Assembly: GCF_016808095.1 (NCBI RefSeq) | Contig: NC_068971.1 | Coordinates: 12,164,501 to 12,228,500 of the forward strand | Direction of reading: 5' to 3' | DNA: 64,000 nucleotides | Source: Vigna angularis | Taxonomy: Eukaryota; Streptophyta; Magnoliopsida; Fabales; Fabaceae | In this document: one piece after another, positions 1 through 11,597 of the stretch | Position numbering within the stretch: position 1 is the first letter of the stretch | Layout of the letters: every line of letters begins with the position of its first letter | Position numbers and translations under genes: made by a program | The notes under the pieces: generated by a model | Told to the model about the DNA's origin: nothing | Seen by the model: only the letters and a program-made list of their open reading frames with translations | Databases searched by the model: none

Positions 1-1140
1 TCATTCCAGCACAATTTTCCAATTTCAAACAGCTTTAAAGAAACAAGGTCTAATATACTCAATTAATCAAATAAGCAAAAATGTGCACAGGTTTCCATTC
101 AACTCTCTAATATGTCTTAGTTCATATCAACTAATCATTATCAGACCTTGTCATCACATTCTGCGCATACATGTCACCAATTTTCTCCTTATTAATAACC
201 AAAACAAATCACTCATGATTTCCAGTTTATCTAGCCCTATATGTGGCAATTGATTTCATCCACTATTGTAAAATCAATCTATTATAGGCATAATCTACTC
301 TACTTTTTTTTTCATTCTCTTCACTAACAATAGTGCTCTTTTTCTACCACCCTCGGTACCTTTGCAAATCTGCATGTCAATTTATTTTAATCCATTTGTT
401 CAGTTTTCTATTAGATCAATTAATCCAGACATGTTGTCACCTGTCAAACAGACCATCTTCTAATATTAATATGATTTCTTTTTACTTTATGAAGATGATA
501 TCATCAACTTTGTACAAAGATCAATTCTTATAAGTTTCCATTACAAAATAGTACAAAAAAACATAAGAAAGTGTAAAATGTCACCACTTGGTTGATTTCT
601 AGCTGAATAACATGTGCAAAAATTGAGACTACTGTTGTGACTATTAGCTACTAAATTGTAACAGAGAGGATGTACGAAATGCAAAGATTGGATTCTAACC
701 TGGTTCGATTTCCAGAGAACGAGATGGCTTATTCGTCCAAGTCCAGACCTACACCAAACCTCCACCTCGCTGAACGGGCCAGGGAGCCCTTCCTCAGCAC
801 TGTCGCCTCCTCACGCCAACATCGACGAACCACGAAGCCTCCACCAACCACCAAACCCTCGTCCCACCACGATTCAACTCTAATGGACCCTCCTACCCAC
901 CATGATTCCGCAAGACATTAGTCAGATTGGGGGAAAACATAAATTAAAAAAGGGTTTCGTGCAAGGAATTGACAGAAAATGAGAAGGCAAATACCCACCA
1001 CGTCGTCACAGAGATCACTACTTAGCACTCCTCCAACGGTTTCCTGGCCAAGGTTGATGCAAAAACCAAGCTTTCGAGCAAGTGTTTCGTGCAATGAAGA
1101 AGGGTTTAGTGTTTTCATTTTGACCTTGGAGAAGGGACGT
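1..1140. other. Intergenic, no supported gene
   Basis: AT-rich sequence with only short open frames (66-83 codons) that show no recognisable domain, start context or splice partners. A locally GC-richer patch at about 730-900 encodes a Pro/His/Ser-rich string on the plus strand that looks like chance. I see no RNA gene or transposon terminus here. Confidence 0.5.
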
Positions 1141-1149
1141 GATGTGTGA

Positions 1150-2440
1150 GTAAATGTAATTGCATTCATGTCTTAGTTTAGGTCATTTGCATGCATAATT
1201 GCATTCATTGAAGGATTTAGTCATGGATTATCTTTGTTTCGGATCATACATTGGCATTTTGTGTTTTTATTGTAGATTGATGATTCTAAGTGCCAAAATC
1301 ACAATTTGAGAAGAATTGATGTACAAGATACCAAGATGAAACCAGAGAGTTCAACAACCAAGCTGTGAACAGTCTCACAACCTGTGGAGTTACATGTGGA
1401 TGTTGCTTCTAAATGGAGTTGCAAAACAGAAAGTTCAACAACTGTGCTGTGAAAGTTCCCACAACCTGTGGAGTAATCTGTGGATTCACGTAAGAAAACA
1501 GAATTAAAGCAGAGAAGAACACAGGCAGAGTGGGGAGTTTTCCATGGGCTGTGAAAGTTTCCAGGAGCAGTTATTGATCTCTTTTATGACTGATTTAAAG
1601 AGATTAAATTAAAGGAAAATTGGAGGAAGTTAGGGAAAAGGAAAACCACTCTCCTAAAAAGGAGGAATTTGTGGAAATGATGGGAGAGGAATGAAAACAC
1701 GTGGAAGGAGGAGACAAAAAGGGTATTCACGCACAACAAACGAGTTCTTCTTCTTCGTCTTCTTCTTGGAGCTTTGGGCTGCAACTTTTTGTGGAACTTT
1801 TTGCTTTTTGATTTTTCTTTTCTATTTTTCAGAACTAAATTTCCTTTTGTTAGTGGATTGATGTAGTGCTTTGGATTATATTTTCTGAACCTTTTTCAAT
1901 TGATGTTAAGTTCATTTTAATTATCCCAATGTTCTATTTATGTTTTAATGTCTATTCTATGAGCAGTTTCACAGTTGGGAGATTGGGAATTGCTTGCGTT
2001 TATAAATAAAACAGATTAGATGCTGTCACAATTGGGAAATTGAGCCGGACTAGTTAGTTTGAATTGAGATATGATTGTTCTTCATGATCTTGTTGAATTT
2101 GTAATTGGCCTAAGGGATTGGGGATTCAAATTCAAGGGATACGTTTGCTTACTAAGGGATTAGGGGTAAACAAGCTCTAAATAAACTAAAGTGGATAATT
2201 ATAATTTACACATCGATTGAAAAGGGGAGGAAATTATATGAAAAGGTATGAAATCAATTCTCTAACATTGTTTATACTATTTGAATTTCCATTACTTGTT
2301 TATGTTCATCATTCTACTTGACAATCTTTGTTGCTCAAAATTAAGTAAATTAGTAAACTAGTACTCAACTCATTCAATCCTTGAGGACGATATTTTGTTA
2401 CTACAATATGATTGGTACACTTGCCAAACGTTCATCAGGA
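1150..2440 (+). repeat. LTR-retrotransposon-like remnant (tentative)
   Basis: Near 2371-2435 the sequence reads like the 3' end of a plant Ty3/gypsy Tat-type LTR: a 'CAATCCTTGAGGACGATA' stretch, then a 'GGTACACTTGCC' stretch. An imperfect direct repeat near 1346-1480 shares a 'CACAACCTGTGGAGT' core. No coding domain remains. The call rests on remembered resemblance to LTR ends, so the borders are approximate. Confidence 0.3.
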
Positions 2441-2622
2441 CGAACATTAGCTCTTGGTGGAAAATGAATTGCACAGAAGGAATATCGTCATTTGGGACAA
2501 CATTGATCGAAGAGATTACCGAAGGCTCTTAAGCTGTCGGTATTTTATTTCATCACCTCATTACCGAAGGCTCTAAGGCCGTCGATAAATTATTGTCGGT
2601 AAAAAGCGTTTTTCCAGTAGTG
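2441..2622. mobile_element. Solo CACTA transposon end
   Basis: Read on the minus strand from 2622, the sequence starts CACTACTGGAAAAACGC, a very common plant CACTA terminus, followed by a TTTTTACCGAC-type subterminal region. 'CCGAAGGCTCT' and 'GTCGGTA' words recur between 2515 and 2605, as expected of subterminal repeats. I found no opposite terminus, so this is a truncated element or solo end. Confidence 0.55.
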
Positions 2623-3977
2623 TACAACCCATAAGGTACATGCAAACAAAAGTAAAATGAATACAATACAAAAACAATGGAAAACTTACTTTATAAACAA
2701 ATTTGATCGGACAAACTTGTTCTAGGAGTTTAAAGATGTGCTTGAATTTTTAAAGAGATGAAAGGAAGATTAGAATCCTAAAGAGAAAATAATGAAGATT
2801 TAAAGAAAAAAAAGTTTAGAGGGGTGAATATTTTTATGAAATAAAATCTACTTAAAGAAAATTATATTTAAAGAAAATTCTCTTTTTTACTTGTTAAATG
2901 TTACAATATTTTTTTATTTTTATTTAAAAAATTTTAACTCTAGTTTATATTTTTAAAATTATTTTTACATTAAATTATTTTAAACAGTTATTTTATAAAT
3001 TATATTTTAAGTATATAATATACAGAGTAATTTTTTTTATAGCAATCAAATCAACGACAGTTTTTTTTTCCTCACTTCTTTTTCTCATTCCAAAAAAATT
3101 ACACTTTTCACTCTTCCAACCAATATCTACTACTTATAAAATGAGATACAAAGCACTTCTATATCATAATTTAAGCTCTTCTCTAATCTCTAATTTATAT
3201 AAATTTCCAACAAGATTAAAACCCAAACATTTAATTATATATCACTATAATCACTACCATCAAAGATAAAGAATCAATTATTATTTCAGACACTAACATT
3301 ATAACCACGTTTTTTGTATAATATTTTTGTTCCATTTTTCCAAAGTCTGAAAATGGAGAGTTTTTTGTAGGAATAGATCTTCATCTCTTTCACATCAGTG
3401 TCCTCTTTTTATTCCGCTAACCAAAGTTATTTTCTCCAACTATCGTACGTGTTAAGAATTCACGAAAATTAATCAACATTTTATTTTGTAAGGTGGCATG
3501 ATATAAAATGAAATTGTGGTTTTTTAAGGAACACCCAACACATAAAACACGCATATTTATGTGCAGTAGAAATTAATAGAAATGCATATATGATAGAAGT
3601 GTTTTTCTTTTTCAAAATAAAATAACTAAAATAGGGTAGTGTTAATAGCAAAACTGAATGTGTGTTTAACAATGAATGAGCTTAATAGAATCTGAGAGTA
3701 AGGCTCATTTTGCTAATGTATGTTGGAGTGAACGAAGTTATTGGGCCTAAAATACCATTTGTTGAGGCCGAATTTATTTTGTACGCATACCATTTCTACA
3801 AATTTAGAAGTAGAAAAAAAGTTCTAATTAAATATAAGGTTTACTTACTTACTTATTAATATTTATAGTTTTATAAAAATATTAACCTTTATACTTAAAA
3901 ATTATTCATTTTGATTTTTACAAATACTAGTTTTAATATTTTAGTTCTTTAAATATTTATACTCATCATTAAATAAT
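2623..3977. other. AT-rich intergenic, nothing recognised
   Basis: Low-complexity A/T-rich sequence with homopolymer T and A runs and no convincing coding frame, splice signals, inverted repeat or tandem array. Confidence 0.5.
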
Positions 3978-3984
3978 ATTATTC

Positions 3985-5350
3985 CACTAGTGCAGAAAAG
4001 ACTTTAGACGTCTGTTATTTTGGGCTTTTTACGTCTGCTCCCAACCTAACATTTATTCGGGTGACATTGATGGGACGTCGGACCCTAGTCAAACGTTTAT
4101 ATAGACGTCCGATATAGACGTCTAACCTGTACAGATCGGACGTCTATATAAACGTCTGACCTAAAATGTCGTCGTATTTGATTGGATCTTTTTCCGCTTG
4201 AGGCCTCTCGGGTTGCTCCTGGCTCATGGTGATTCGAGTTTACAACTTTATATTTTAGTTGAAGAGAATGAATTGTATGATTTTTTATTAGATGGTTCTA
4301 AAAACATAGTGCAGGGAATTACAGGAGTGCAAAACGCAAGAAATCGCCGCCCAAGAATGCCGCCCAAGGACACGAGCAAAACTGCAACAAACCCAACGAA
4401 GACGCATTTTAATCAGGTCAAATGAAAGATAATTCATCAAAGAGTAATGTAATCGAAGTAAAATTAATTTAAAATGGTGCAAAAGTGAGAAAACGAACCT
4501 GAAAAACGTAGCCCGTGGAGAGCAAACGCGAGGAAGATAATGAACAAAAAGTATGCATAACGGCTGCCTCGCGTTCACAATGTTTTAATGCAGACATTTA
4601 GAAGTCGGTTCCCCCTATAACAGACGTCTAAATGGCTTTAGAAGTCGGAGTGACGGGATCATACGTCTAAATGGAGTCCAAAAGTGACCTTTTAAATTTC
4701 TGGACTGAGTATTTAGAAGTCGGTTCCCCCCATAACAGACGTCTAAATGGCTTTAGAAGTCGGAGTGGTGAAATCAGACGTCTAAATGGAGTCAAAAAGT
4801 GACTTTTTAAATTTCTGGGCTGAGTATTTAAAAGTCGGTTCCCCCCATAACAGACGTCTAAATGACTTTAGAAGTCGGAGTGGTGAGATCAGACATCTAA
4901 ATGGAGTCAAAAAGTGACTTTTTAATTTTCTAGACTGAGTATTTAGAAGTCGGTTCCCCCCATAACAGACGTCTAAATGACTGTAGAAGTCAGAGTGGCG
5001 GGATCAGACGTCTAAATGGAATGAAAAAGTGACTTTTTAAATTTTTGGGCTGAGTATTTAGAAGTCGGTTCCCCCCATAACAGACGTCTAAATGGCTTTA
5101 GAAGTCGGAGTGGTGGGATCAAACGACTAAATGGAGTCAAAAAGTGACTTTTTAAATTTCTGGGCTTAGTATTTAGAAGTCGGTTCCCCCTATAACAGAC
5201 TTCTACATGGCTTTAGAAGTCGGAGCCCCCCATAACAAACGTCTAAATAATTGTTTTATTTACGAAAAATACCACTGATAATTGTTTACGTTGGATATTC
5301 GAGAGTCGGACGTTTATAGGGTGACGTTAAAGGCCTTTTCTGCACTAGTG
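3985..5350. mobile_element. CACTA-1, non-autonomous CACTA transposon
   Basis: A 1366-bp element with termini CACTAGTGCAGAAAAG (left) and the same 16 bases on the opposite strand (right), flanked by a perfect 3-bp target duplication TTC (3982-3984 and 5351-5353), the hallmark of CACTA (En/Spm) elements. The subterminal regions are rich in AGACGTCT-type palindromes, probable transposase binding sites. It has no transposase; most of the interior is a 115-bp tandem array. It sits inside the 9-bp target duplication of MULE-1, so it arrived after that element. Confidence 0.88.
4595..5240. repeat. Tandem array of ~115-bp units inside CACTA-1
   Basis: About five and a half copies of a unit starting near GAAGTCGGTTCCCCC at 4601, 4717, 4831, 4948, 5061 and 5176 (spacing 113-117). 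Each unit holds two GAAGTCGG words and two AGACGTCTAAATG words in alternating orientation, so each is itself a small set of inverted motifs. Copies differ by scattered substitutions. It amplifies the motif seen in the element's subterminal regions. Confidence 0.85.
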
Positions 5351-5446
5351 TTCAATTTTTGTACCAAACTAAGCAAATTTGAGGTAAAAATTACGAATCT
5401 AGGCAAAAAATTTTCGAAATACGAAAATAGGCAAGTCGTGGGGATA

Positions 5447-5505
5447 AGATAATTAATACTAATTTATTAATTAGTGAAGGGATTACAAAATGGTAAGATT
5501 AATAA
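5447..5505 (+). repeat. Inverted repeat arm, partner at 7187-7245
   Basis: These ~59 bases match the reverse complement of 7187-7245 with only a few differences. The second arm lies exactly where homology with MULE-2 breaks off, so it looks like an inverted duplication of the element's left side at a deletion junction, not an original part of the element. Confidence 0.75.
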
Positions 5506-5509
5506 ATAA

Positions 5510-7189
5510 TTATTGACGAAATGGACATGTCCCCCTATGATGACCTTCGTTGCGATAGTAAGAGCATTTTTTTTTGCTGATCTGAAGAGAATTGATCCAT
5601 CTCATTACGAATTCTATTTGTAATTGGTCTTCCATATGCCTTGCGTCACATTTGAGGATCTGGTATGAAGTTTGGACCAATATACGCAGACCAATAATCT
5701 TCATTTTGGATTGGGTGAAATTATACTTCGTATGCCTTGTAAATGTTGTTAAGACTGTAGACTGGATCGATATATTGGGTCAGTGGTATATGGGAATATG
5801 CACAAACGGCAATGACATGATGACATGGGAGACAAGTAGCTTGGAAGTGACCACAATCACACCACCATTCATTTAGTCTGACCTTATAGGAAATTGGATG
5901 TGGGCGATATTAGTGAGGTGTTGAAATTTCTTGAACATCAAATTCAAAATTTTCACAATTATAGCAATGAACATGACAAAATGTGGATTGTTGTTGATTG
6001 TTTTGAATAATGTCGGTGATTTCTTCAGGAAATTGATGGCTTTCTTGTAGCATGTAGTGTGCTTTTAATCCTCGTTCAACAAACCATGATTTTGTCCTCT
6101 CAAATGTTGTTTTGATGAGAGCACAAATTGGTAATGAACGTGTTCCCTTTAAAACGGAGTTCATACACTTAGCAAGATTAGTAGTCATATGTCCATATCT
6201 TTTCCCTCCATCAAAAGCTTGAGACCATTTTTTTAATGGAATTTTATCTATCCAAGCAACTTGTTGGAGGTATTGGTCTCTCAGTGCAGTAAGCTTTGTC
6301 GTCACAGTCGGTTGCTTGACCTAGTAAGTTGTAAGGACATAATAAATTAAAAATTTGAAGAATTTTGTTAACAAAATATAAACTGTAAATTGGTAGTAAA
6401 ACTTTTTGTAGTAGTACCTAAATTGATGAATTATTTTTTGAGTTCCTAATTTTTGAATTTGTTGTTGAAGTTGGAGGCTAGATGACGTATGCAATAAACA
6501 GAGTTCAAACCATCTTCTTCCCAACCTACTTCTTCTGATCTTAACGCGGATAAGATACACTTTCCCTTGTCAGTGGTGATGCAAATATTGTTGAGGGCTA
6601 ACATGTTCTCGAAGTAGTTGAAAGAACCATATCATGGCCTCCTTTGTCTCACCTTCTACAATTGCAAATGCCAATGGAAAAAGATTTCTATTGCCATCCT
6701 GAGGGATGACGGTGAGCAAAGCTCCATGATATTTGCCCGTTGAAAGGTTTCATCCACTTGTAGAATGAGTTTACAATATTTGAATCCTTCTATGCAAAGA
6801 CCGAAAGACCAGAAAACTCTTTCCATAAGGTAGCAATTACTGTCAGTTTGTTCATCAATCTCCACTGGAGAACCAATGCATTGCAAAATTGTACTAGGAT
6901 TTGCATCCTTCACCGCATGTAACCACCTGAGTAGATGGTTATAAGAATCTTCCCAGTCACCAAACTCCATAGCAAGAGCCTTTTGTTTTGCGATCCAAGC
7001 TTTTCTGTATGACACAAAATATCCAAATCGAGCTTTAATATCTGCAACCAAACTCTTGATGGGAATGGAGTGGTTTGTCCTAACAGGATTTGATACGATT
7101 GTGGCAATGTGAATACTATCAAGATTTGTATGATCTTGAGATAGTATGTCTGAGAAACACGTATGTCGTTCTTCGATATTCTTGATTTA
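5510..7189 (-). pseudogene. Broken mudrA-like transposase of MULE-1
   Basis: Translated pieces on the minus strand match the MULE-2 transposase piece by piece: the end of the MuDR N-terminal domain and the first-Asp region (7051-6656), the region around the catalytic Glu (6305-5910), a SWIM finger (CDCGHFQATCLPCHH, about 5850) and a C-terminal zinc knuckle (5704-5510). The first Asp is still present (LQVDETF). The catalytic Glu appears as Lys (NLAKCMN where MULE-2 has NLAECTN), and the second Cys of the knuckle is Tyr (CSYYRNEGHH). In-frame stops and frameshifts occur, for example TAA after STPH near 5910 and a shift near 5590. About the first 180 residues are gone; homology stops abruptly at 7189. 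It cannot encode an active transposase. Confidence 0.85.
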
Positions 7190-7408
7190 TTAATTTTACC
7201 ATTTTGTAATACCTTAACTAATTAATAAATTAGTATTAATTATCTTAAAAATTTTGTTTTAGTTATTTATTTTGTTTTTCAATTCAATAAATTATAATGT
7301 CAAATTCTTTTTTGTGTAACACAATCAACAAAACAAAAATGCTAAGAACCACAAAAAATATTTCATTCAACACTAAAATGTCTCTGGTAATCGATTACAA
7401 CATGGTTG

Positions 7409-8222
7409 TACTAGTGCAAAAACAACGTATAACGTCACGCGTTCAACGTCTAACCACTCAATAGTCAACCTTAAAAATGATCGGTGGAAATTTTGTAAAT
7501 AAATGCAATTATTAAATGTCGTTTAGAATTATAATTCGACGTAAAAGGATATAAAACGTCGAATGACTCAGCATTAGACGTCAAAAGGTTAGTGAATTCA
7601 ATAAAAATTTGAGCGAGAGATTGAAAATTCATTCACTTTATCTTAACGCGCGAGACCCTCTTCTCTGCTCAAACTTTTCTCGAACGAAGTTTGACGACAA
7701 TCACATATAATCTTTCTTTCATTTGATACAAATGCATGTTAATTATCTACTTCAGGTATGATTTTTGTTTGTTTTCACCGATTATTTTTGTGTTCTTGTC
7801 TTTCATATGCGCATTCTGCTTTCTCTCTCACTGGTGGCAACACTTTTGAAGGTTAGCTTTCGTTTTGAAGAACTTATTTGTTGAACTTGTTTATTGTTGT
7901 TTGGTTGAACTTGTTTGTTGTTTGATTGAACTTATTTGTTGTTTGTTATTGTTATTTGTTGTTTGTTATTGTTATTTCTTGTTGATACTATATTACCGTT
8001 CATAGTTATGCTTTTTAGGTCTCGTAAAGTTGTAAAAAAGGATTACAATTATTTAAAACAAAAATTGATTAACGTCGTATATTGACAAAATTCGACGTTA
8101 AATTAACGTCGTATATTGACAAAATTCGACGTCAATTTAATGTCTCTCGATATGACGTTGTTTTCGAATTCGACGAGAAAGGCAAAAAATATTCGACCTT
8201 GTACGCTATTTTTGTACTAGTG
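7409..8222. mobile_element. CACTA-2, 814-bp CACTA-type MITE
   Basis: The right end read on the minus strand is CACTAGTACAAAAATAGCG; the left end is TACTAGTGCAAAAACAACG, so the first C of CACTA has mutated to T. A perfect 3-bp duplication TTG flanks it (7406-7408 and 8223-8225). Subterminal repeats around AATTCGACGT and AACGTCGTATA cluster at both ends. The interior (about 7690-8040) matches the right-hand interior of CACTA-3 in opposite orientation, so they are one family. It interrupts a TGTAATCGATTACA motif of the MULE-1 right inverted repeat. Confidence 0.85.
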
Positions 8223-8867
8223 TTGTAATCAATTACCAGACAGTTTTTGCCCATAAAACTCTCTAGTAATCGATTACAAACATGGTGTAATCGATTACCA
8301 GAGCCATTTTTGCCTACCCAAAGTGAAGTCGTGCAGGAGGACACAACTTCAGCACGTTGTAATCAATTACAATGTTTGGTAATCGATTACAACGACCTAA
8401 AGTCGTTTTTGAGATGCACGACTTCAATCTTGGTCAGAGCTACAGGATGAAGTTGTACAGGGAGCACGACTTCTTCATTTGAAGTCGTCCGAACCCTCCA
8501 CGACTTCGTCTATTTTCGTATTTCGAATTTTTTTTGCCTAGATCCGTAATTTCTACCTCAAATTTGTCTAGCTTGGTACAACAACCATTATTCAATGCAT
8601 GCACTCAAAACATGTATTTGAGCATAAAATTTATGGTAGATCATGAACTCAGAGGTACTTGTACCCACCAAATTATGGTGCATTGTTATTTAAAAATCAA
8701 CATGAATAAGTTGACTAACCAAGCTTTTGTTGATGTTCATCTAACTTAGAGAAGAAATCATGTTGTAGTGACTCGTGAGGAATGATTAGAAAATCTCAAT
8801 AACGCAAGGTTTTGGAAAGGCGGTCATGTACTAGTGACTATCACTATGCAAAATTGATTTAAATATC

Positions 8868-11526
8868 TCATAAATCAGAATTAAGGAGTCCACATTCCCC
8901 ATCATCATTTACATTTTCCTCATCATCTGTTCTTAGAGCTAGTTGCTCAGCTCTTTTACTTTGATGCCCCCAATCTGTTTGAATCAATGTGTAAACCATC
9001 ATACAAAAACATGAAATTTGGGCAGCCAACATGCCAAACCACAAACCCCTCAGCTGGTATCTGTGCATGAAAGCCGCTGCAACTGGCAACCCTATTAAGT
9101 AAAATGCAAACAGGTTTATTCTTGCACCCACATAAGGGCGTGCAGTCCCTGATAAGATCCCACATGCAGCAGTTTGAGGCCAGTTACCAATCTCACACAA
9201 CCCCAAAATTGGAAGTATGGTTGTGACCATATCAACAATTTGTGTCTCAGTTGTGAAGAGTTTCCCCCACACTTTCCTCACAAACATCAAGAAAACAAAG
9301 GCTGAGACCCCTGATGCAAATGCTATGAAAAGTCCTATTGTGGCTGTACTTTGTGCACGCAAGGGTTGCCCTGCACCTAGTGAGTGACCGATTTGTGTTG
9401 TCAAGGCAGCACTCAATGAAAATGGGAATACATATAGGAACCCAGTTGTTTGAATGAGAACACCCATGGTAGCAACAGTGGTTTGTGGATTACTCAACAA
9501 GCCACATAGGAAGAGCATTATCTCATAACACCACCACTCCAAGCACACTGAGATGCAACTTGGCAATGCTAGAGTAAGCAACGGTCTCCAATCACGAAAA
9601 GAAGAGAGAATAGTGGCACCTTCCCAAGGTTTAAGAGGTTTCTCTGACACGAGAAGATAAAGCACTAAGCCTAGGATCATGTTTATGGAGTTCAAACCAG
9701 TGGCTAGTGCAATGCCTTTCACTCCCAATTTCAAATATGTAGCAAAGAAGTAATTTATTGGAAGGTGTAAAATGGCAGCAAAAGACGCAGCTACGGTTAG
9801 TGGAGCTGTTAAGCCTTGTGTTCTCAAGAAGGACCTCAATGGATTGAGATGAACTTGGGCAAGCAGTTCTGGGATGGAGAAGAGCATGTAAACTTGTGCA
9901 ACCTGTGTGACTTCAGGGTCTTGGCCTAGCCAGTGTAGGAGGGGGGCCATGTTTAGCCATAGTAGTGAAATGGGGATGGCAACAAGGAAGAGAAGACACA
10001 AGGTTTTGAAAAAGGTTTGGCTTAGAACTGACCATCTTTTTGCACCATATGCTTGGCAACAAATTGGGTCCATTCCCATAGTAAGACCCTTGAGGAATGA
10101 ATTTGCAGTGATGTTGGCAAACCCTATTGCAAGTGCTCCTCCAGCTAGCTCAACTTTCCCTTGCCGACCCAAGAACAGCATCGAAATGGCAGATCGTGAG
10201 TACAGAAGCACGTTCGTCACCATTATTGGACATGCAATGTTCGCCAGTGATTTAAACTCCTCTTTCACCTGCAAGTGCATCTCAGATGAGTCAGCAAAAT
10301 TTTCTTTCTACTACTTTTTGGATAAAGGGTGTGGATAATTCAAATCAGTCATATATTATGAAATCATTTTATCTTAATCGATATGAGATTTTTCCTACAC
10401 ATTTCTTACGTTAAGGTATTTTACTTTTTAAAATATAAACTTAAGTCTAACTCTACTGAAATTTACACTCACTTATATATATTATTTAATATTATTTAAT
10501 GATTTTATGTTGAACTTTCATCCGTTGCTTTATCCAGAGTAATGATAGGAATTATCTCTATTCAAAATATACCTATTTCATAAGATAACTATTGGTGTGA
10601 TATAATATGTATATTATTTTTCTTTGTTGGTAGAATTATCTATATACACTATTATAATAAATTGCCAAGAATATATCTTTGTTTTATGAATGAACTCTCA
10701 AATTCGTTTCGAAAATTTTGACACTGGCACGTCAACTACTGTAAAGCTCAGTTCTACCTGATATGATCATTTATTTAAACGTTAACAAAAACAAATTAGG
10801 TCAGGTTGCCAACCCAGAAAATTAGCGAAATAGAAAAAAATATTAGAAGTTAATTAAATTAGTCAAAACTTGTGTATATAATAATTGATAAAAATGATTT
10901 GATATATGTTTTCTCTTATTTGAATTTTTCATTCAATTTTGTTAAAAGTAAATAAAGGCTCATGTACGATATTTATGTTCATTAAAATTCACTGTAGATT
11001 AGTTATTTGTTTATTTATATTCTTCATGACTTTATATTGATTTTTACTTAATGAAATATATCATAGTAAAATTATACTATACTACTATTATTATTCTCCA
11101 TTAATTTAAATATTATGAGAATCAGAATGTAACATTTAAGCATATTAGATTTTGCAAAACCAAGGAAAAACGAGTATATTTCTTAGATTTTCTTGATCCC
11201 AATCAAATTTTAGTTTAAATTTTTACTTCATACCCTTTTCTAAACTTTGATTATAATCCCCTTCATTTTAAGTACGTAGCAGGTGTGTAAGATCTATTTT
11301 AAAATGTTATATAAACTTATATAACAGTGACTTTGATTAACTCAACCTATGGTGGAAGAAGAAGGCGCTAATCCTACCTTTAATTTATTCTGTTACCATT
11401 TTTAGAGACCAATATGTTTTGTATTATTAAACAAATAATGTTTCTTACCTTAAGTTTTTCAAAAGATTAATTTTAAATTTCACTGCAATAAGACATGTCT
11501 CAAAAAACGAATTACTTATGAAATTA

Positions 11527-11597
<71 letters not shown>

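Larger units (their letters stand above)
5356..8586 (-). mobile_element. MULE-1, decayed Mutator-like element
   Basis: The left end (TTTTTGTACCAAACTA at 5356) and right end (reverse complement GGTTGTTGTACCAAGCTA ending at 8586) form inverted repeats. The 9-bp target duplication ATTATTCAA is perfect: right copy 8587-8595, left copy 3978-3984 plus 5354-5355, split by CACTA-1. The left inverted repeat keeps only about 85 bp; the right one is about 390 bp without CACTA-2 and carries several TGTAATCGATTACA-type palindromes. It contains a broken mudrA-like gene and belongs to the same family as MULE-2 but lacks that element's second gene. An internal deletion and an inverted duplication are visible (5447-5505 versus 7187-7245). 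Confidence 0.85.

Noticed and set aside
690..725. GGTTCGATTTCC resembling a tRNA T-arm
   Set aside because: No cloverleaf, A/B box or acceptor stem could be drawn around it.
9907..10338. A 143-residue plus-strand frame
   Set aside because: Antisense to the MATE coding exon, with no domain of its own.
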